Below, piece by piece: positions 9,834-19,231 of a stretch of DNA of 64,000 nt (position 1 is the first letter of the stretch; each line of letters opens with the position of its first letter). Source of the DNA: Winogradskyella eckloniae. Lineage in GTDB: Bacteria > Bacteroidota > Bacteroidia > Flavobacteriales > Flavobacteriaceae. The stretch lies in assembly GCF_013249045.1 (NCBI RefSeq), contig NZ_JABRWP010000011.1, positions 1-64,000 of the forward strand. Direction: 5' to 3'. Made by a program: the position numbers and the translations under genes. Under the pieces are notes generated by a model. It was not told the origin of the DNA. It saw only the letters and a program-made list of their open reading frames with translations, and did no database searches.

Positions 9834-10463
9834 ATGTCAATTATAGAGAAATTAAAATGGCGTTATGCAACGAAGAAGTTTGATGCTGCCAAGAAACTGT
9901 CTGATGCGCAGGTGAATACATTAAAAGAGGCTTTTAATTTAACAGCATTATCTTATGGATTGCAAACACTAAAAATGGTTGTTGTGCAAAACCAGAATTT
10001 GCAAGATCAATTGGTTGATGTGTCCTTTGGTCAGCGTCAAGTAGCAGATGCATCACATGTATTAATATTATGTATACAGACTAAGATTGACGAAAATGAT
10101 GTCGATGCTCATTTTGAAACTATAAAATCTATACGAAATACACCAGATTCTATCTTAGATCCTTTTAAAGCTCAGTTACATACTACCATTAAAGCTATGC
10201 CTTTAGAAAAAAAGGTAGGTTGGGCTACAAGACAAGCTTATATAGCATTAGGTAATCTAATGACAGTTTGCGCAATTGAAGGAATTGATAGTTGCCCAAT
10301 GGAAGGTTTTTTACCTGCCGAGGTGGATAACCTACTTAAATTAGATGCTTATGGACTAAATTCCGTTTTAATGCTTCCGGTTGGGTATAGAGCAGAGGAT
10401 GATATGTTTGCTGAGTTCAAAAAAGTGAGAAAACAAATGTCTGAAACAATTATAGAAATGTAG
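9834..10463 (+). CDS. Nitroreductase family NAD(P)H-dependent oxidoreductase
   Basis: A 209-residue protein of the NfsB/YfkO-like nitroreductase family, flavoenzymes that pass electrons from NAD(P)H to nitro-aromatics or quinones. The N-terminus has the family pattern RYATKKFDAAKKLS, then LTALSYGLQTLKMVVVQN. GWATRQAYIALGNLMTVCA (about residues 128-146) and SCPMEGF are the usual conserved helix and FMN-site segment. It starts at ATG 9834 with GG close upstream. It has its own promoter region and sits upstream of the DegT-type gene with a 76-base gap that contains another -7 box, so the two need not be one operon. Substrate cannot be deduced. Cytoplasmic, no signal peptide. Confidence 0.92.
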   Translation: MSIIEKLKWRYATKKFDAAKKLSDAQVNTLKEAFNLTALSYGLQTLKMVVVQNQNLQDQLVDVSFGQRQVADASHVLILCIQTKIDENDVDAHFETIKSIRNTPDSILDPFKAQLHTTIKAMPLEKKVGWATRQAYIALGNLMTVCAIEGIDSCPMEGFLPAEVDNLLKLDAYGLNSVLMLPVGYRAEDDMFAEFKKVRKQMSETIIEM

Positions 10464-10495
10464 TTTGGTTTTCTATCTTAAAATCTTCAAAATGC

Positions 10496-10503
10496 TATAT
10501 TTG
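10496..10503 (+). promoter_or_regulatory. Candidate -7 box of the DegT-type gene
   Basis: TATATTTG is a perfect match to the Bacteroidota -7 consensus TAnnTTTG, placing a start site about 30 bases before the ATG at 10540. A TTTG at 10464-10467 is 28 bases upstream, longer than the usual 17-23, so the -33 box is uncertain. Confidence 0.45.
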
Positions 10504-10539
10504 TTAGCCTAAGTTTTATTTTTTATACTATATTTATTT

Positions 10540-11736
10540 ATGCCAGGATTCGAGTTATTTAGTGATTTAGAACGAAAAGAAGTAAACGATGTATTAGACA
10601 ATGGTGTTTTAATGCGTTATGGTTTTGATGGGATGCGAAAAGGCCATTGGAAGGCTAAAGCGCTTGAAGCAGAATTAGCAACCACTTTTAAATCTAACCA
10701 TGTTCAATTAGTGTCTAGTGGTACTGCTGCTGTTTCGGTTGCGTTGGCGTCTGCAGGCGTAGGTGCAGGAGATGAGGTTATAATGCCAACGTTTACGTTT
10801 GTAGCTAGTTTTGAAGCCATAATGATGTTAGGCGCAATTCCTGTTCTAGTAGATATAGACGATACCTTAACCTTAGATCCTAAAGCAGTTAAGGCGGCTA
10901 TAACACCAAAGACAAAAGCTGTAATGATTGTGCAAATGTGTGGTTCTATGGGAAACATGGAGGCCTTGAGTAAAATTTGTAATGACCACAATTTAATTTT
11001 TGTTGAAGATGCATGCCAAGCTATAGGAGGTTCTTATAAAGGTAAACCTTTGGGTAGTATTGCAGACCTAGGTTGTTTTTCCTTTGATTTTGTAAAAACC
11101 ATAACCTGTGGCGAAGGTGGCGCAGTGGTAACGAATAATAAAGCATATTACATTAATGCAGACCATTTTAGTGATCATGGGCATGACCATGTTGGTAATG
11201 ACAGAGGCGCAGAAACACATCCGTTTTTAGGGTATAATTTTAGAATTTCAGAATTGCATGCGGCTGTAGGCTTAGCTCAAGTAAGACGATTACCAGAGTT
11301 TATTGCAATTCAAAAACGAAATTATACAATACTGAGAAACGCATTGACAGAAATTCCGGAAGTAACATTTAGAAATGTGCCAGACGGTGGAGAAGAGAGC
11401 TATGCCTTTCTAAACTTTTTTATGCCAGATTTAGAATTGGCTCAGAAAGTGACAGCAGCTTTTAAAGCAAATGGTGTAGATGCCTGTTGGAATTATTACC
11501 AAAACAATTGGCATTATATTAGAAAATGGAATCATCTAAAAGATTTAAAGTCGTTATATCCTATTTCTTCCGAAGTTAAAAAAGGCTTAGAGTACCTTAA
11601 AACTAAATCCTTTGATCAGTCCGATCATTATATTTCTCGTAATATTTCTTGCTTAATTAAATTATCTTGGACAGAAAAAGAAGTGAAAGAACGCGCAGAT
11701 AAAATGGCTCAACTCATATCGTCTGCAATTAATTAA
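10540..11736 (+). CDS. DegT/DnrJ/EryC1/StrS family PLP-dependent aminotransferase
   Basis: A 398-residue fold-type I PLP enzyme. Members usually transaminate nucleotide-linked keto-sugars, building amino sugars for cell-surface glycans; some are sugar dehydratases. Visible are SSGTAAVSVAL (phosphate-binding, about 58-68), VEDACQAIGG (Asp that contacts the pyridine nitrogen, about 155) and SFDFVKTITCGEGG with the expected Schiff-base lysine at K186. LGYNFRISELHAAVGLAQ is the typical substrate-side segment. No sugar-nucleotide pathway genes lie next to it, so the substrate is unknown. The next gene starts 20 bases downstream, which suggests co-transcription, although that product is a secreted protein of unrelated function. 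Confidence 0.9.
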   Translation: MPGFELFSDLERKEVNDVLDNGVLMRYGFDGMRKGHWKAKALEAELATTFKSNHVQLVSSGTAAVSVALASAGVGAGDEVIMPTFTFVASFEAIMMLGAIPVLVDIDDTLTLDPKAVKAAITPKTKAVMIVQMCGSMGNMEALSKICNDHNLIFVEDACQAIGGSYKGKPLGSIADLGCFSFDFVKTITCGEGGAVVTNNKAYYINADHFSDHGHDHVGNDRGAETHPFLGYNFRISELHAAVGLAQVRRLPEFIAIQKRNYTILRNALTEIPEVTFRNVPDGGEESYAFLNFFMPDLELAQKVTAAFKANGVDACWNYYQNNWHYIRKWNHLKDLKSLYPISSEVKKGLEYLKTKSFDQSDHYISRNISCLIKLSWTEKEVKERADKMAQLISSAIN

Positions 11737-11756
11737 TCTATAATATCATCATTTTT

Positions 11757-14700
11757 ATGCACAAAACATTATTATTTATTGCCATTATTTCGTTATGCTC
11801 ATTTAATTGCTTTTCTCAAAACAATAGTTATTCTAAATTTTGGGATCAATTATTATCTAATAATAGAACAGAAGCAGGGAAGATCATAGAAAAAAGCAAA
11901 AACTCAGATACGGAATGGTTAATAATGTATGAGTTATATAGAAATGAGTCGGGTAAAATAGAACGTAATGACGATTTTTTAAATGCATTTTTACAAAAGA
12001 AAGATTTTGAATTTTATCTGTATGCGTTTTGGAATAGAACCTTTCTTTTTGATGATTACTTAGATGAAGGCTTTAATAAAAACACCTTTGAAACATTAGA
12101 TAAAGTTGCTGCTTTAGAATTAGAAAGTACAGATATTAAAGATGCTGTAATTTATTTAGATGCCATTAGAAATAGACATGATAATGATTGGGAATCTTAC
12201 TATGACTTAAATTCTAAAATAAATGCTATAAAAGATTGGCAGTATTGTGGGAGTTTTGAAAACCTAAATAAGAGTGGTTTAGATAAATTCTATGAGCCAG
12301 AAACTACGCCAAGTAATTCTGTAGACTTTGATGCAAAAAGTAATGGTGTCATTCATTGGTATGAGGGTTCAAATCCGATAGAAGCTTATCAAAATTTTTC
12401 AAATCATAATGAATATGGATCAAGTGTAAATTATGCACAGACTTTTGTTAATTCTTCGGAAGATCAACGAATAATTGTAAGGGTAGGCTGTGGTTCTGCA
12501 TTTAAGATTTTTATAAATGATGTAGAAGTTTATAAATACGAAAAGGATGTTTCGTCAGATATAAATGGCTATGAGTTTCTAGTTAATTTACCTAAAGGAA
12601 ATAATAGGTTAGTGCTCAAATCTGCGGAGAGCAATTCTAATGCTTATTTTATGGTATCTATTTTTGATGAAAATAAAAAGCCATTAAATAATATTACCAC
12701 TTCAAATAAGGTCACGGCATATAATAAATCATCACTTTCAGATTTAAATCCAATTGAGAAGAAAAATGATATAGAAAATTATTTTGAAATAAGAAGAAAA
12801 GAACAACCTAATAACTTTTTGTATGCTTACGCCTTATATAGTACTTATTTAAGAAATTCAAAATATAATGAAGCTAGAGATATTTTAATGCCATATTATA
12901 AAACGTATCCAAAAAGTTCATTTCTTAGAAGTGCTTTGATTACCACATATAATTTGGAAAAAGATTATACATCTTCTAATGAATTAAATGAAAACATAGA
13001 GAGAGATGATCCCGATTATTATTTGCCAATTATAAATAAAGTTACTGAGTATGATGAACTCTCTAGGCTTTCTATGGATGAGTTTGAAGCATATATAGAG
13101 AAATTAAAAAATGCTTTTGATTCAGAAATTATAAAAGGTGCGGCAGAGTTTTTGTACCACGCAAGAAAAGAAGATTTAACAGGTATAAAAGAAACGTTAG
13201 AACGTTTAAATACATTAGCTGAAACATACGATAATACGCATTTTAAATTAAGATATGCTCCACTTTTTGACCAACTTTTTCAGGATCAAGATAGAACTAT
13301 AACGGCTTTAGAAAACATCATTAAAGATAATTTTAGCATTAGTGCAGAGAATAAACTTATCGTTTACTATGATAAAAAGAATGAAAAAGATAAAGTTTTA
13401 GCATTAATTGATAAACATTATGAAGAGTTAAAGAACGATAATTCTTATTTAAAGCGAATTGTTAACCGTTATGTAGAATATCAAATGTTTGATAAAGCAT
13501 TACCATATACAGCAGAAATGCTTCAGAATTTTCCATATAGTTTTACAACAATGGAACTTAGAGGTGATATTCTAAAACAAATGGGAAAAACAAAGGAGGC
13601 TTTAGTCTATTACGAAAAAGCACTTACACATAATAGTGGAGATACTGGACTTAGAAAAAAGATCAATGACCTTTCAAAAAAATCTAATATTATTAATGAA
13701 TTGGTTTTAGAAGAGGCCTACGATTATATCACAGAACATAGAAATAAGATAACCACCAATAATTACGGTTTTAACATACTATTAGATGAAAGTAATATAG
13801 AGATCTTTGAAGAAGGCGGTTTTAAGTATAGGTATGTCTATATCTACGAAGTTACTTCTAATAGTGGTATAGAAACCTTTAAAGAATACAATTTAGGATT
13901 AGGTGGATCCTATAAGTTTTTAAAATCTGAGTTGGTAAAACCCAATGGTAATCTTGTGCCTGCGGAGCGCAGCGGATCAAACCTGGTTTTTAATGATATA
14001 AGTATAGGTGATGTGGTATATATCGATTACGAAGGCGTCGCAACCACAACAGGACGATTCTATAAAGATATTTCAGATAAATTACAGTTTGATTCCTTTC
14101 ACCCAATGGTGTTTACTTCAATTGATATATTGGTGCCTAAATCGAGTCATCTCAATTATAAATATATAAATGGCAACTTAGAGCCTAAAATATCCAATAA
14201 AAAAGATTATAAATTATATCAATGGGAATTAAAAGGTGCTAAAACAATGGACTATGCTGAAGATTATATGCCAAATTCAGTGGATCAATTAGGTTACCTT
14301 CATTACAATACAATAGATAGTTGGAATGAAATTTCGGAATGGTACTCAGATTTGGTTAGGACGCGTATTGAAATTAATTCTAAAGTTGAAAGTGAATTTA
14401 AGACTCTTTTTCCTAATGGACACAAAAACTTAACAGAGGATCAACGCGCTAAAATTATCTATGATTATATCACGTCTAATTTTAATTATAGTTACGTAAG
14501 TTTTAAGCAAAGTGGCTTTATTCCGCAAAAGCCAGCCAAAACCATTAATACTAGCTTAGGTGATTGCAAAGATTTTTCAACATTGTTTGTTACTCTAGCA
14601 AAAATGGCCGATTTAGAATCAAATTTAGTACTCGTATTAACATCAGATTATGGTAGAAACAATTTGGTTTTACCAAGTACAGATTTTAATCACTGTATCG

Positions 14701-15518
14701 TAAAAGTGATGATAGATGGTAAAGAACAGTTTTTAGAATTAACCAATAAATATTTACCATATAAAGCTTTACCAACTAGCCTAAGAGGTGCAACAGCATT
14801 AGAAATTCCGTTTAGTACAGCGACAACTACAAAAACATATGATTTAATACATTTAGATGGTGTCAATAGAGTAAAGTCTGCAATTAATAATGACGTAATT
14901 ATTAATTTGTCTGAAGAAAGTATCAATTTGAAAATAGCGACTGAAGTTATCGGTCATAATACACCATATTATAATGAGGTATTTAGTGAGCCAAACATTG
15001 AAGTTGTAAAAAAATCAATAACGGAAGATTATAAATCTAAACTTATTGATGATTTTACATTAAATACTGTATCAGACTATAAAAAAGATAATGATAACGC
15101 CTCATTGACTTTTAATACCGATTTAACCTTAAATAAAAAGAGGAGTAGTATAGGATCCATAAAAATCCTTCAATTACCTATTATTACGCATCCATATGAG
15201 AATTCTATTATTCAGTTAGAAGAGAGAAACTATCCAATAGAATACATTCAATATGAGACTGTAGATTCTTATCGCACATCATATAGTATTGTGATTGACG
15301 AAGAACAGACTTTTGTTGAAATACCAGAAAGTAAAAATCTTAACTTTAAGAATCATAAGTATTCTATTACGTATGATAATCCAAAACCTAATCAACTTAA
15401 TGTAACCATTGAAGCTGTTACACCATATGATAACGTGTCTCCTGAAGATTACAAAACTTATAAAGCATATGTTAAGAATATTTTAGATACCGAATTAGAA
15501 TATATTGGGTTTAAATAA
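11757..15518 (+). CDS. Secreted TPR / DUF3857 / transglutaminase-like protein (1253 aa)
   Basis: A signal peptide (about 1-21, ending CFSQ) leads into a beta-rich region, then TPR-like helical repeats from about 330 to 645. A DUF3857 domain begins near 660, and a transglutaminase-like cysteine protease fold lies near 900-1010. In the last, GDCKDFSTLF gives the candidate nucleophile C937, and FNHCIVKV the His, H979. The third position, usually within an LDPTDxYLP-like segment, reads LELTNKYLP here, so the acid may be replaced by Glu or Asn. The C-terminal 240 residues resemble the beta domain that follows this core in Bacteroidota. Location is probably periplasm or cell surface. Substrate is unknown; peptide cross-linking or hydrolysis is only a family-level guess. 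Confidence 0.85.
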   Translation: MHKTLLFIAIISLCSFNCFSQNNSYSKFWDQLLSNNRTEAGKIIEKSKNSDTEWLIMYELYRNESGKIERNDDFLNAFLQKKDFEFYLYAFWNRTFLFDDYLDEGFNKNTFETLDKVAALELESTDIKDAVIYLDAIRNRHDNDWESYYDLNSKINAIKDWQYCGSFENLNKSGLDKFYEPETTPSNSVDFDAKSNGVIHWYEGSNPIEAYQNFSNHNEYGSSVNYAQTFVNSSEDQRIIVRVGCGSAFKIFINDVEVYKYEKDVSSDINGYEFLVNLPKGNNRLVLKSAESNSNAYFMVSIFDENKKPLNNITTSNKVTAYNKSSLSDLNPIEKKNDIENYFEIRRKEQPNNFLYAYALYSTYLRNSKYNEARDILMPYYKTYPKSSFLRSALITTYNLEKDYTSSNELNENIERDDPDYYLPIINKVTEYDELSRLSMDEFEAYIEKLKNAFDSEIIKGAAEFLYHARKEDLTGIKETLERLNTLAETYDNTHFKLRYAPLFDQLFQDQDRTITALENIIKDNFSISAENKLIVYYDKKNEKDKVLALIDKHYEELKNDNSYLKRIVNRYVEYQMFDKALPYTAEMLQNFPYSFTTMELRGDILKQMGKTKEALVYYEKALTHNSGDTGLRKKINDLSKKSNIINELVLEEAYDYITEHRNKITTNNYGFNILLDESNIEIFEEGGFKYRYVYIYEVTSNSGIETFKEYNLGLGGSYKFLKSELVKPNGNLVPAERSGSNLVFNDISIGDVVYIDYEGVATTTGRFYKDISDKLQFDSFHPMVFTSIDILVPKSSHLNYKYINGNLEPKISNKKDYKLYQWELKGAKTMDYAEDYMPNSVDQLGYLHYNTIDSWNEISEWYSDLVRTRIEINSKVESEFKTLFPNGHKNLTEDQRAKIIYDYITSNFNYSYVSFKQSGFIPQKPAKTINTSLGDCKDFSTLFVTLAKMADLESNLVLVLTSDYGRNNLVLPSTDFNHCIVKVMIDGKEQFLELTNKYLPYKALPTSLRGATALEIPFSTATTTKTYDLIHLDGVNRVKSAINNDVIINLSEESINLKIATEVIGHNTPYYNEVFSEPNIEVVKKSITEDYKSKLIDDFTLNTVSDYKKDNDNASLTFNTDLTLNKKRSSIGSIKILQLPIITHPYENSIIQLEERNYPIEYIQYETVDSYRTSYSIVIDEEQTFVEIPESKNLNFKNHKYSITYDNPKPNQLNVTIEAVTPYDNVSPEDYKTYKAYVKNILDTELEYIGFK

Positions 15519-15559
15519 ACCTATCAGTTTTAGAAATTTAAATTTAGTTGAAAGAAAGG

Positions 15560-15582
15560 CCACTTATAAAGTGGTTTTTTTT
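15560..15582 (+). terminator. Intrinsic terminator after the DUF3857 gene
   Basis: CCACTT and AAGTGG form a 6-bp stem around a 3-base loop, followed by eight T. It lies 42 bases after the stop at 15518. Confidence 0.85.
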
Positions 15583-16038
15583 GTGCAATTAATTTCTTTC
15601 AGTTTTACCTGTGTTGAATTCAAATCAGCTTAAGTAATAGTTCAAATTATTGTAGCTGCTGAAATGCCTTCAACCAACAATATGGGTCTTAATTTTATTA
15701 AATTAAATCGCGTGTAACTCCCGTAAATACTACAATGTTACATATCTCATAGCATTTGTTACATGTCTTACAGATATGTAATGATGTGTTCTATAATTTT
15801 ACATCAGTATTAAATTCCCCCTTTGTACTAACTATAAATTGTGCCTTGTTAAACAATACAATTAAGATGAAAAATTTTATGGGTTGTAAAAAAAATCGCC
15901 TTCAGTAAAAATCATTTATGGATGTTAATCCTTTAAATAATGCCATCTAATAATTATAAGCTGTGCTTAAAATATTAGACCATTTATTTCACACAACATA
16001 GTAAAGTATAAATCATAATAAAAGTTACCAATTTAAAA
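15583..16038. other. Long non-coding leader upstream of the fibre-like gene
   Basis: About 455 bases without a convincing ORF. It holds a perfect 10-bp inverted repeat, TTACATATCT (15738-15747) and AGATATGTAA (15772-15781). It also holds AATTCCCCCTTTGTACTAA near 15814-15832, which resembles a sequence in the gap before the CRISPR locus near 59685. Both lie upstream of the gene at 16039 and may be regulatory. No tRNA or riboswitch was recognised. Confidence 0.5.
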
Positions 16039-17946
16039 ATGACAACCATGAAAAAATTAGCTATCGTTATCGGTTTTTGTTTATTAACAGTAATGTCTTA
16101 TGCACAAGTTGGGATAGGGAATACCAATCCAGATCCATCCGCTGCTTTAGATATTACAGCTACAGATGGTGGTTTGTTAGTACCAAGAGTAAGTTTAATA
16201 AATGTTACAAATAATACCACACCAATTGCGGCACCAGCGCTAAGTTTATTGGTTTGGAATACCAATGCAGCAGTAATAGGTGGTAGTGGAGTAGGTTATT
16301 ATTATTGGAATGGCACAAATTGGACGCCCTTTTTAGGTGGCGCTAATACACTAGATCAAGCTTATGACCAAGGCGGTCTAGGCGTAGGGAGAATTATATA
16401 TGCAACTCATGGCGATTTTGAAGTCAGTTCAGGTAGAGTAGAGTTTACGCATACTAATGATGCCAGCGGAACAGTAGGTTCTGGAGTTTTAGAAATCAAT
16501 AATTCTTTACGATTAGATGAAGATGAAGTTATAACCAATACAAATTCAGAATTATTTTTACAAAACGGTAATAACGGCGATTTTAGTGTAGATAATACCA
16601 CACTCTTTGTTGATGCTAGTACAGATAGGGTAGGTGTCGGTAATTTTTTGCCAAATGCAACCTTAGATGTTAGAGGATCTGCTATTTTTAATGATGATAG
16701 TGGAGATAATGACTTTAGAATTGAATCTGATGATAACGTCAATATGTTTTTTGTAAATGGCGGAACAGATCGTGTTGGGATTGGTACATCTGTACCTAAT
16801 GCAACATTAGATGTAAGAGGATCTGCCACATTTAATGAGTTAAGTGGAGATCATAATTTTAGGATTGAGTCCGATGATGTCACTTATATGTTTTTTGTAG
16901 ATGGCGGAACCAATAGAGTAGGAATAGGAGATTCTACTCCAGATGCAAGACTAGATATCTATAGTAATACTAATGAAACGGCATTATGGATATCAAAAAC
17001 TACAGGTGCAACTGATGCTGCCTATATTGAAAACGGAGGTTCTAGATATGGATTATACATAAATAATACCAACCCAACCGCAAATGCTGCAGGTCTTGCG
17101 GTAATTGGCGATTCTAATAATCAGTATGCGCATGGGATAACAGCTGTTTCAAATGGCTACTATTGTAATGTCGCTTTGGTATCAACAGGTGGCAGAACTA
17201 TTACTGGTGGTGTAAGCGGAGTAAATGGTGGAGCTGAAATTATTGGAGTCCATGGTAGAGCAAATAATTCTAATTTAAGTACTACAGATAAAATGGGTGG
17301 TTTCTTTACAGTTTCTGCGAGTACTGGAAATACTATTCCTGCGGCTGCTGCTGTTGGTTCTGTAATAGATAATATTACCTATAAAATTTTAGGATTTGGA
17401 GCTGTTTCAACATTGGTACGAGACTCTAACGATGAAGAGCGTATAATGGTAGCGCCAGAAGCACCTGAAGCATTATTTCAAGATTATGGAACAGGTCAAT
17501 TAAGTGGAGGAAAAGCCACTATAAATCTAGATCCTATTTTAACAAAAAACATTCACGTAAGTGAGGAACATCCTTTAAAGGTATTCATTCAGTTGGAAGG
17601 CGATTGCAATGGAGTTTATGTGACCAATAAAACAGCAAATGGCTTTGAAGTAGTAGAGCTTAACCATGGTGTTTCTAACACCAAATTTAGCTATCAAATT
17701 GTAGCACGACGAGCAGATGAAGAAAGAGGAGGAAGAGTGTCAAAATATTCCGATATGCGTTTTAAAAAATTAAACAGAAAATTTGTAGTGGATCAAGAAG
17801 CAATTCATGGTCCAGCAAAGAGTACCGTTGCTGAAGATAATGGTAGTGATAAATTAGAAGATGATACTGATGCTATTGAAGAGGAAGAAAATAAAGAGGA
17901 CGAAAAAAAGAAGGTTAATGATACGGTAAGAAAGGTGGATCAATAA
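16039..17946 (+). CDS. Secreted fibre-like repeat protein (635 aa), unknown function
   Basis: The start at 16039 gives MTTMKKLAIV; the second ATG at 16048 gives a more usual signal peptide (MKKLAIVIGFCLLTVMSYAQ) and may be the true start. After cleavage comes VGIGNTNPDPSAALDI, the usual opening of flavobacterial fibre-like proteins. Units of about 47 residues with NATLDVRGSA, FRIESDD and GGTxRVGIG repeat around residues 200-310, resembling phage-tail-fibre stalks. There is no recognisable chaperone (S74) or T9SS sorting domain. The last 45 residues are strongly acidic and lysine-rich (EEEENKEDEKKK). Function is not known; surface exposure is inferred. It is followed by a terminator shared with the convergent ribBA-like gene. 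Confidence 0.75.
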   Translation: MTTMKKLAIVIGFCLLTVMSYAQVGIGNTNPDPSAALDITATDGGLLVPRVSLINVTNNTTPIAAPALSLLVWNTNAAVIGGSGVGYYYWNGTNWTPFLGGANTLDQAYDQGGLGVGRIIYATHGDFEVSSGRVEFTHTNDASGTVGSGVLEINNSLRLDEDEVITNTNSELFLQNGNNGDFSVDNTTLFVDASTDRVGVGNFLPNATLDVRGSAIFNDDSGDNDFRIESDDNVNMFFVNGGTDRVGIGTSVPNATLDVRGSATFNELSGDHNFRIESDDVTYMFFVDGGTNRVGIGDSTPDARLDIYSNTNETALWISKTTGATDAAYIENGGSRYGLYINNTNPTANAAGLAVIGDSNNQYAHGITAVSNGYYCNVALVSTGGRTITGGVSGVNGGAEIIGVHGRANNSNLSTTDKMGGFFTVSASTGNTIPAAAAVGSVIDNITYKILGFGAVSTLVRDSNDEERIMVAPEAPEALFQDYGTGQLSGGKATINLDPILTKNIHVSEEHPLKVFIQLEGDCNGVYVTNKTANGFEVVELNHGVSNTKFSYQIVARRADEERGGRVSKYSDMRFKKLNRKFVVDQEAIHGPAKSTVAEDNGSDKLEDDTDAIEEEENKEDEKKKVNDTVRKVDQ

Positions 17947-18019
17947 ACAATGCAGTAAGTTGAAATCACATAAAAAATAATAGCTTCTCTAAAATATAAA
18001 TAGAGACGCATTTAAAGAA

Positions 18020-18047
18020 AGTCACTGTAGGGAGTGGCTTTTTTTTT
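18020..18047 (+). terminator. Terminator between convergent genes
   Basis: AGTCACT and AGTGGCT pair (one G-U) around a 6-base loop, followed by nine T. It closes the plus-strand fibre-like gene just before the stop of the minus-strand ribBA-like gene at 18050. Confidence 0.85.
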
Positions 18048-18049
18048 AT

Positions 18050-19198
18050 TTAGTATTCTGTATATTCTACAATTTCTAAACCATAGCCAATCATACCTAC
18101 ACGTTTTGTTTGTAAACTATTAGAAAGTAGTTTTAGTTTACTAATTTTAAGATCATGAAGTATTTGAGCACCAATACCAAAATCCTTAGTATCCATGCCA
18201 ATACTTGGCGCTTTTATAAGTTGTCCTTCAATTTGATTTTCTTTTAAAATAGAAAGACGCGTTAATAAATTCATTGATTCTGGCTGTTGATTTATAAAAA
18301 TAATGGCTCCTTTCCCTTCAGAATTGATAACATTAAACATGTCGTCTAATTTCTTATCTGCATTATTTGTTAAAGTCCCTAAAATGTCATTGTTAATCAG
18401 TGTAGAATTTACTCGTGTAACAATAGGCTCATCAGATTTCCAATTGCCTTTTGTTAGTGCAATATGAATTTGGTTATTTGTAGTTTGTAAATACGCACGT
18501 AGTCTAAATTTACCAAAACGGGTTTCGATATCAAAATCTTCTTTTTTCTCTATCAAAGAATCGTATTCCATTCGGTAGGCCACTAAATCTTCAATAGAAA
18601 CTATTTTTAAATCAAACTTTTTTGCAACGTCTAGTAGTTGAGGTAAACGCGCCATGGTTCCGTCTTCATTCATAATCTCTACAATAACACCTGCAGGTTC
18701 AAATCCTGCTAATCTTGCAAAGTCAATGGCAGCTTCTGTGTGGCCAGTTCTTCGTAAAACACCACCTTCCTTAGCGACCAAAGGAAATATATGTCCTGGT
18801 CTTGCGAGTTCAAACGGTTTTGTGTCTTTCTGTACTAAAGCCTTTATGGTTTTTGCTCTATCACTAGCTGAAATGCCTGTGCTTACACCATTTCCTCTTA
18901 AATCTACAGAAACTGTAAAAGCGGTTTCCATAGGATCTGTATTGTTTCTTACCATCATGTTAAGTTCTAAGTCTTCACATTTATGTTCGGTAAGTGGAGC
19001 GCAAATTAATCCTCGGCCGTGCGTTGCCATAAAGTTTATCATCTCTGGTGTAACCATTTCTGCAGCCGCTAAAAAATCGCCTTCGTTTTCGCGGTTTTCA
19101 TCATCGACTACAATAATTACTTTGCCTTGTCTTATATCTTCAATAGCTTCTTCTATTGTATTAAGGCTGGTATTAGAATTTACAGATTGAGATGTCAT
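18050..19198 (-). CDS. ribB: RibBA-like: DHBP synthase with a degenerate GTP cyclohydrolase II half
   Basis: The N-terminal domain (about 10-210) is 3,4-dihydroxy-2-butanone-4-phosphate synthase, which makes the four-carbon unit of riboflavin from ribulose 5-phosphate. DDENRENEGDF (32-42) and GHTEAA carry the metal and catalytic residues. The C-terminal half (about 213-382) aligns in shape with GTP cyclohydrolase II, keeping YGIGAQIL-like (DFGIGAQILHDL) and the closing segment. It has lost the zinc site (family CxxxxxxxxxCxC; here SxLINNDILGTLTNN) and the GRGIGL catalytic loop. It is therefore unlikely to have cyclohydrolase activity and matches the reported RibBX variant type. A separate ribA would be expected elsewhere in the genome. 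It is last in the minus-strand envelope block, 33 bases after the permease gene. Confidence 0.88.
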   Translation of the reverse strand: MTSQSVNSNTSLNTIEEAIEDIRQGKVIIVVDDENRENEGDFLAAAEMVTPEMINFMATHGRGLICAPLTEHKCEDLELNMMVRNNTDPMETAFTVSVDLRGNGVSTGISASDRAKTIKALVQKDTKPFELARPGHIFPLVAKEGGVLRRTGHTEAAIDFARLAGFEPAGVIVEIMNEDGTMARLPQLLDVAKKFDLKIVSIEDLVAYRMEYDSLIEKKEDFDIETRFGKFRLRAYLQTTNNQIHIALTKGNWKSDEPIVTRVNSTLINNDILGTLTNNADKKLDDMFNVINSEGKGAIIFINQQPESMNLLTRLSILKENQIEGQLIKAPSIGMDTKDFGIGAQILHDLKISKLKLLSNSLQTKRVGMIGYGLEIVEYTEY

Positions 19199-19231
19199 AA
19201 TAAATTGGATTTATAAAAATCAAAGGTAAGG

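Noticed and set aside
15583..16038. Riboswitch or tRNA in the long leader
   Set aside because: No cloverleaf and no recognisable conserved riboswitch core; only a simple dyad.
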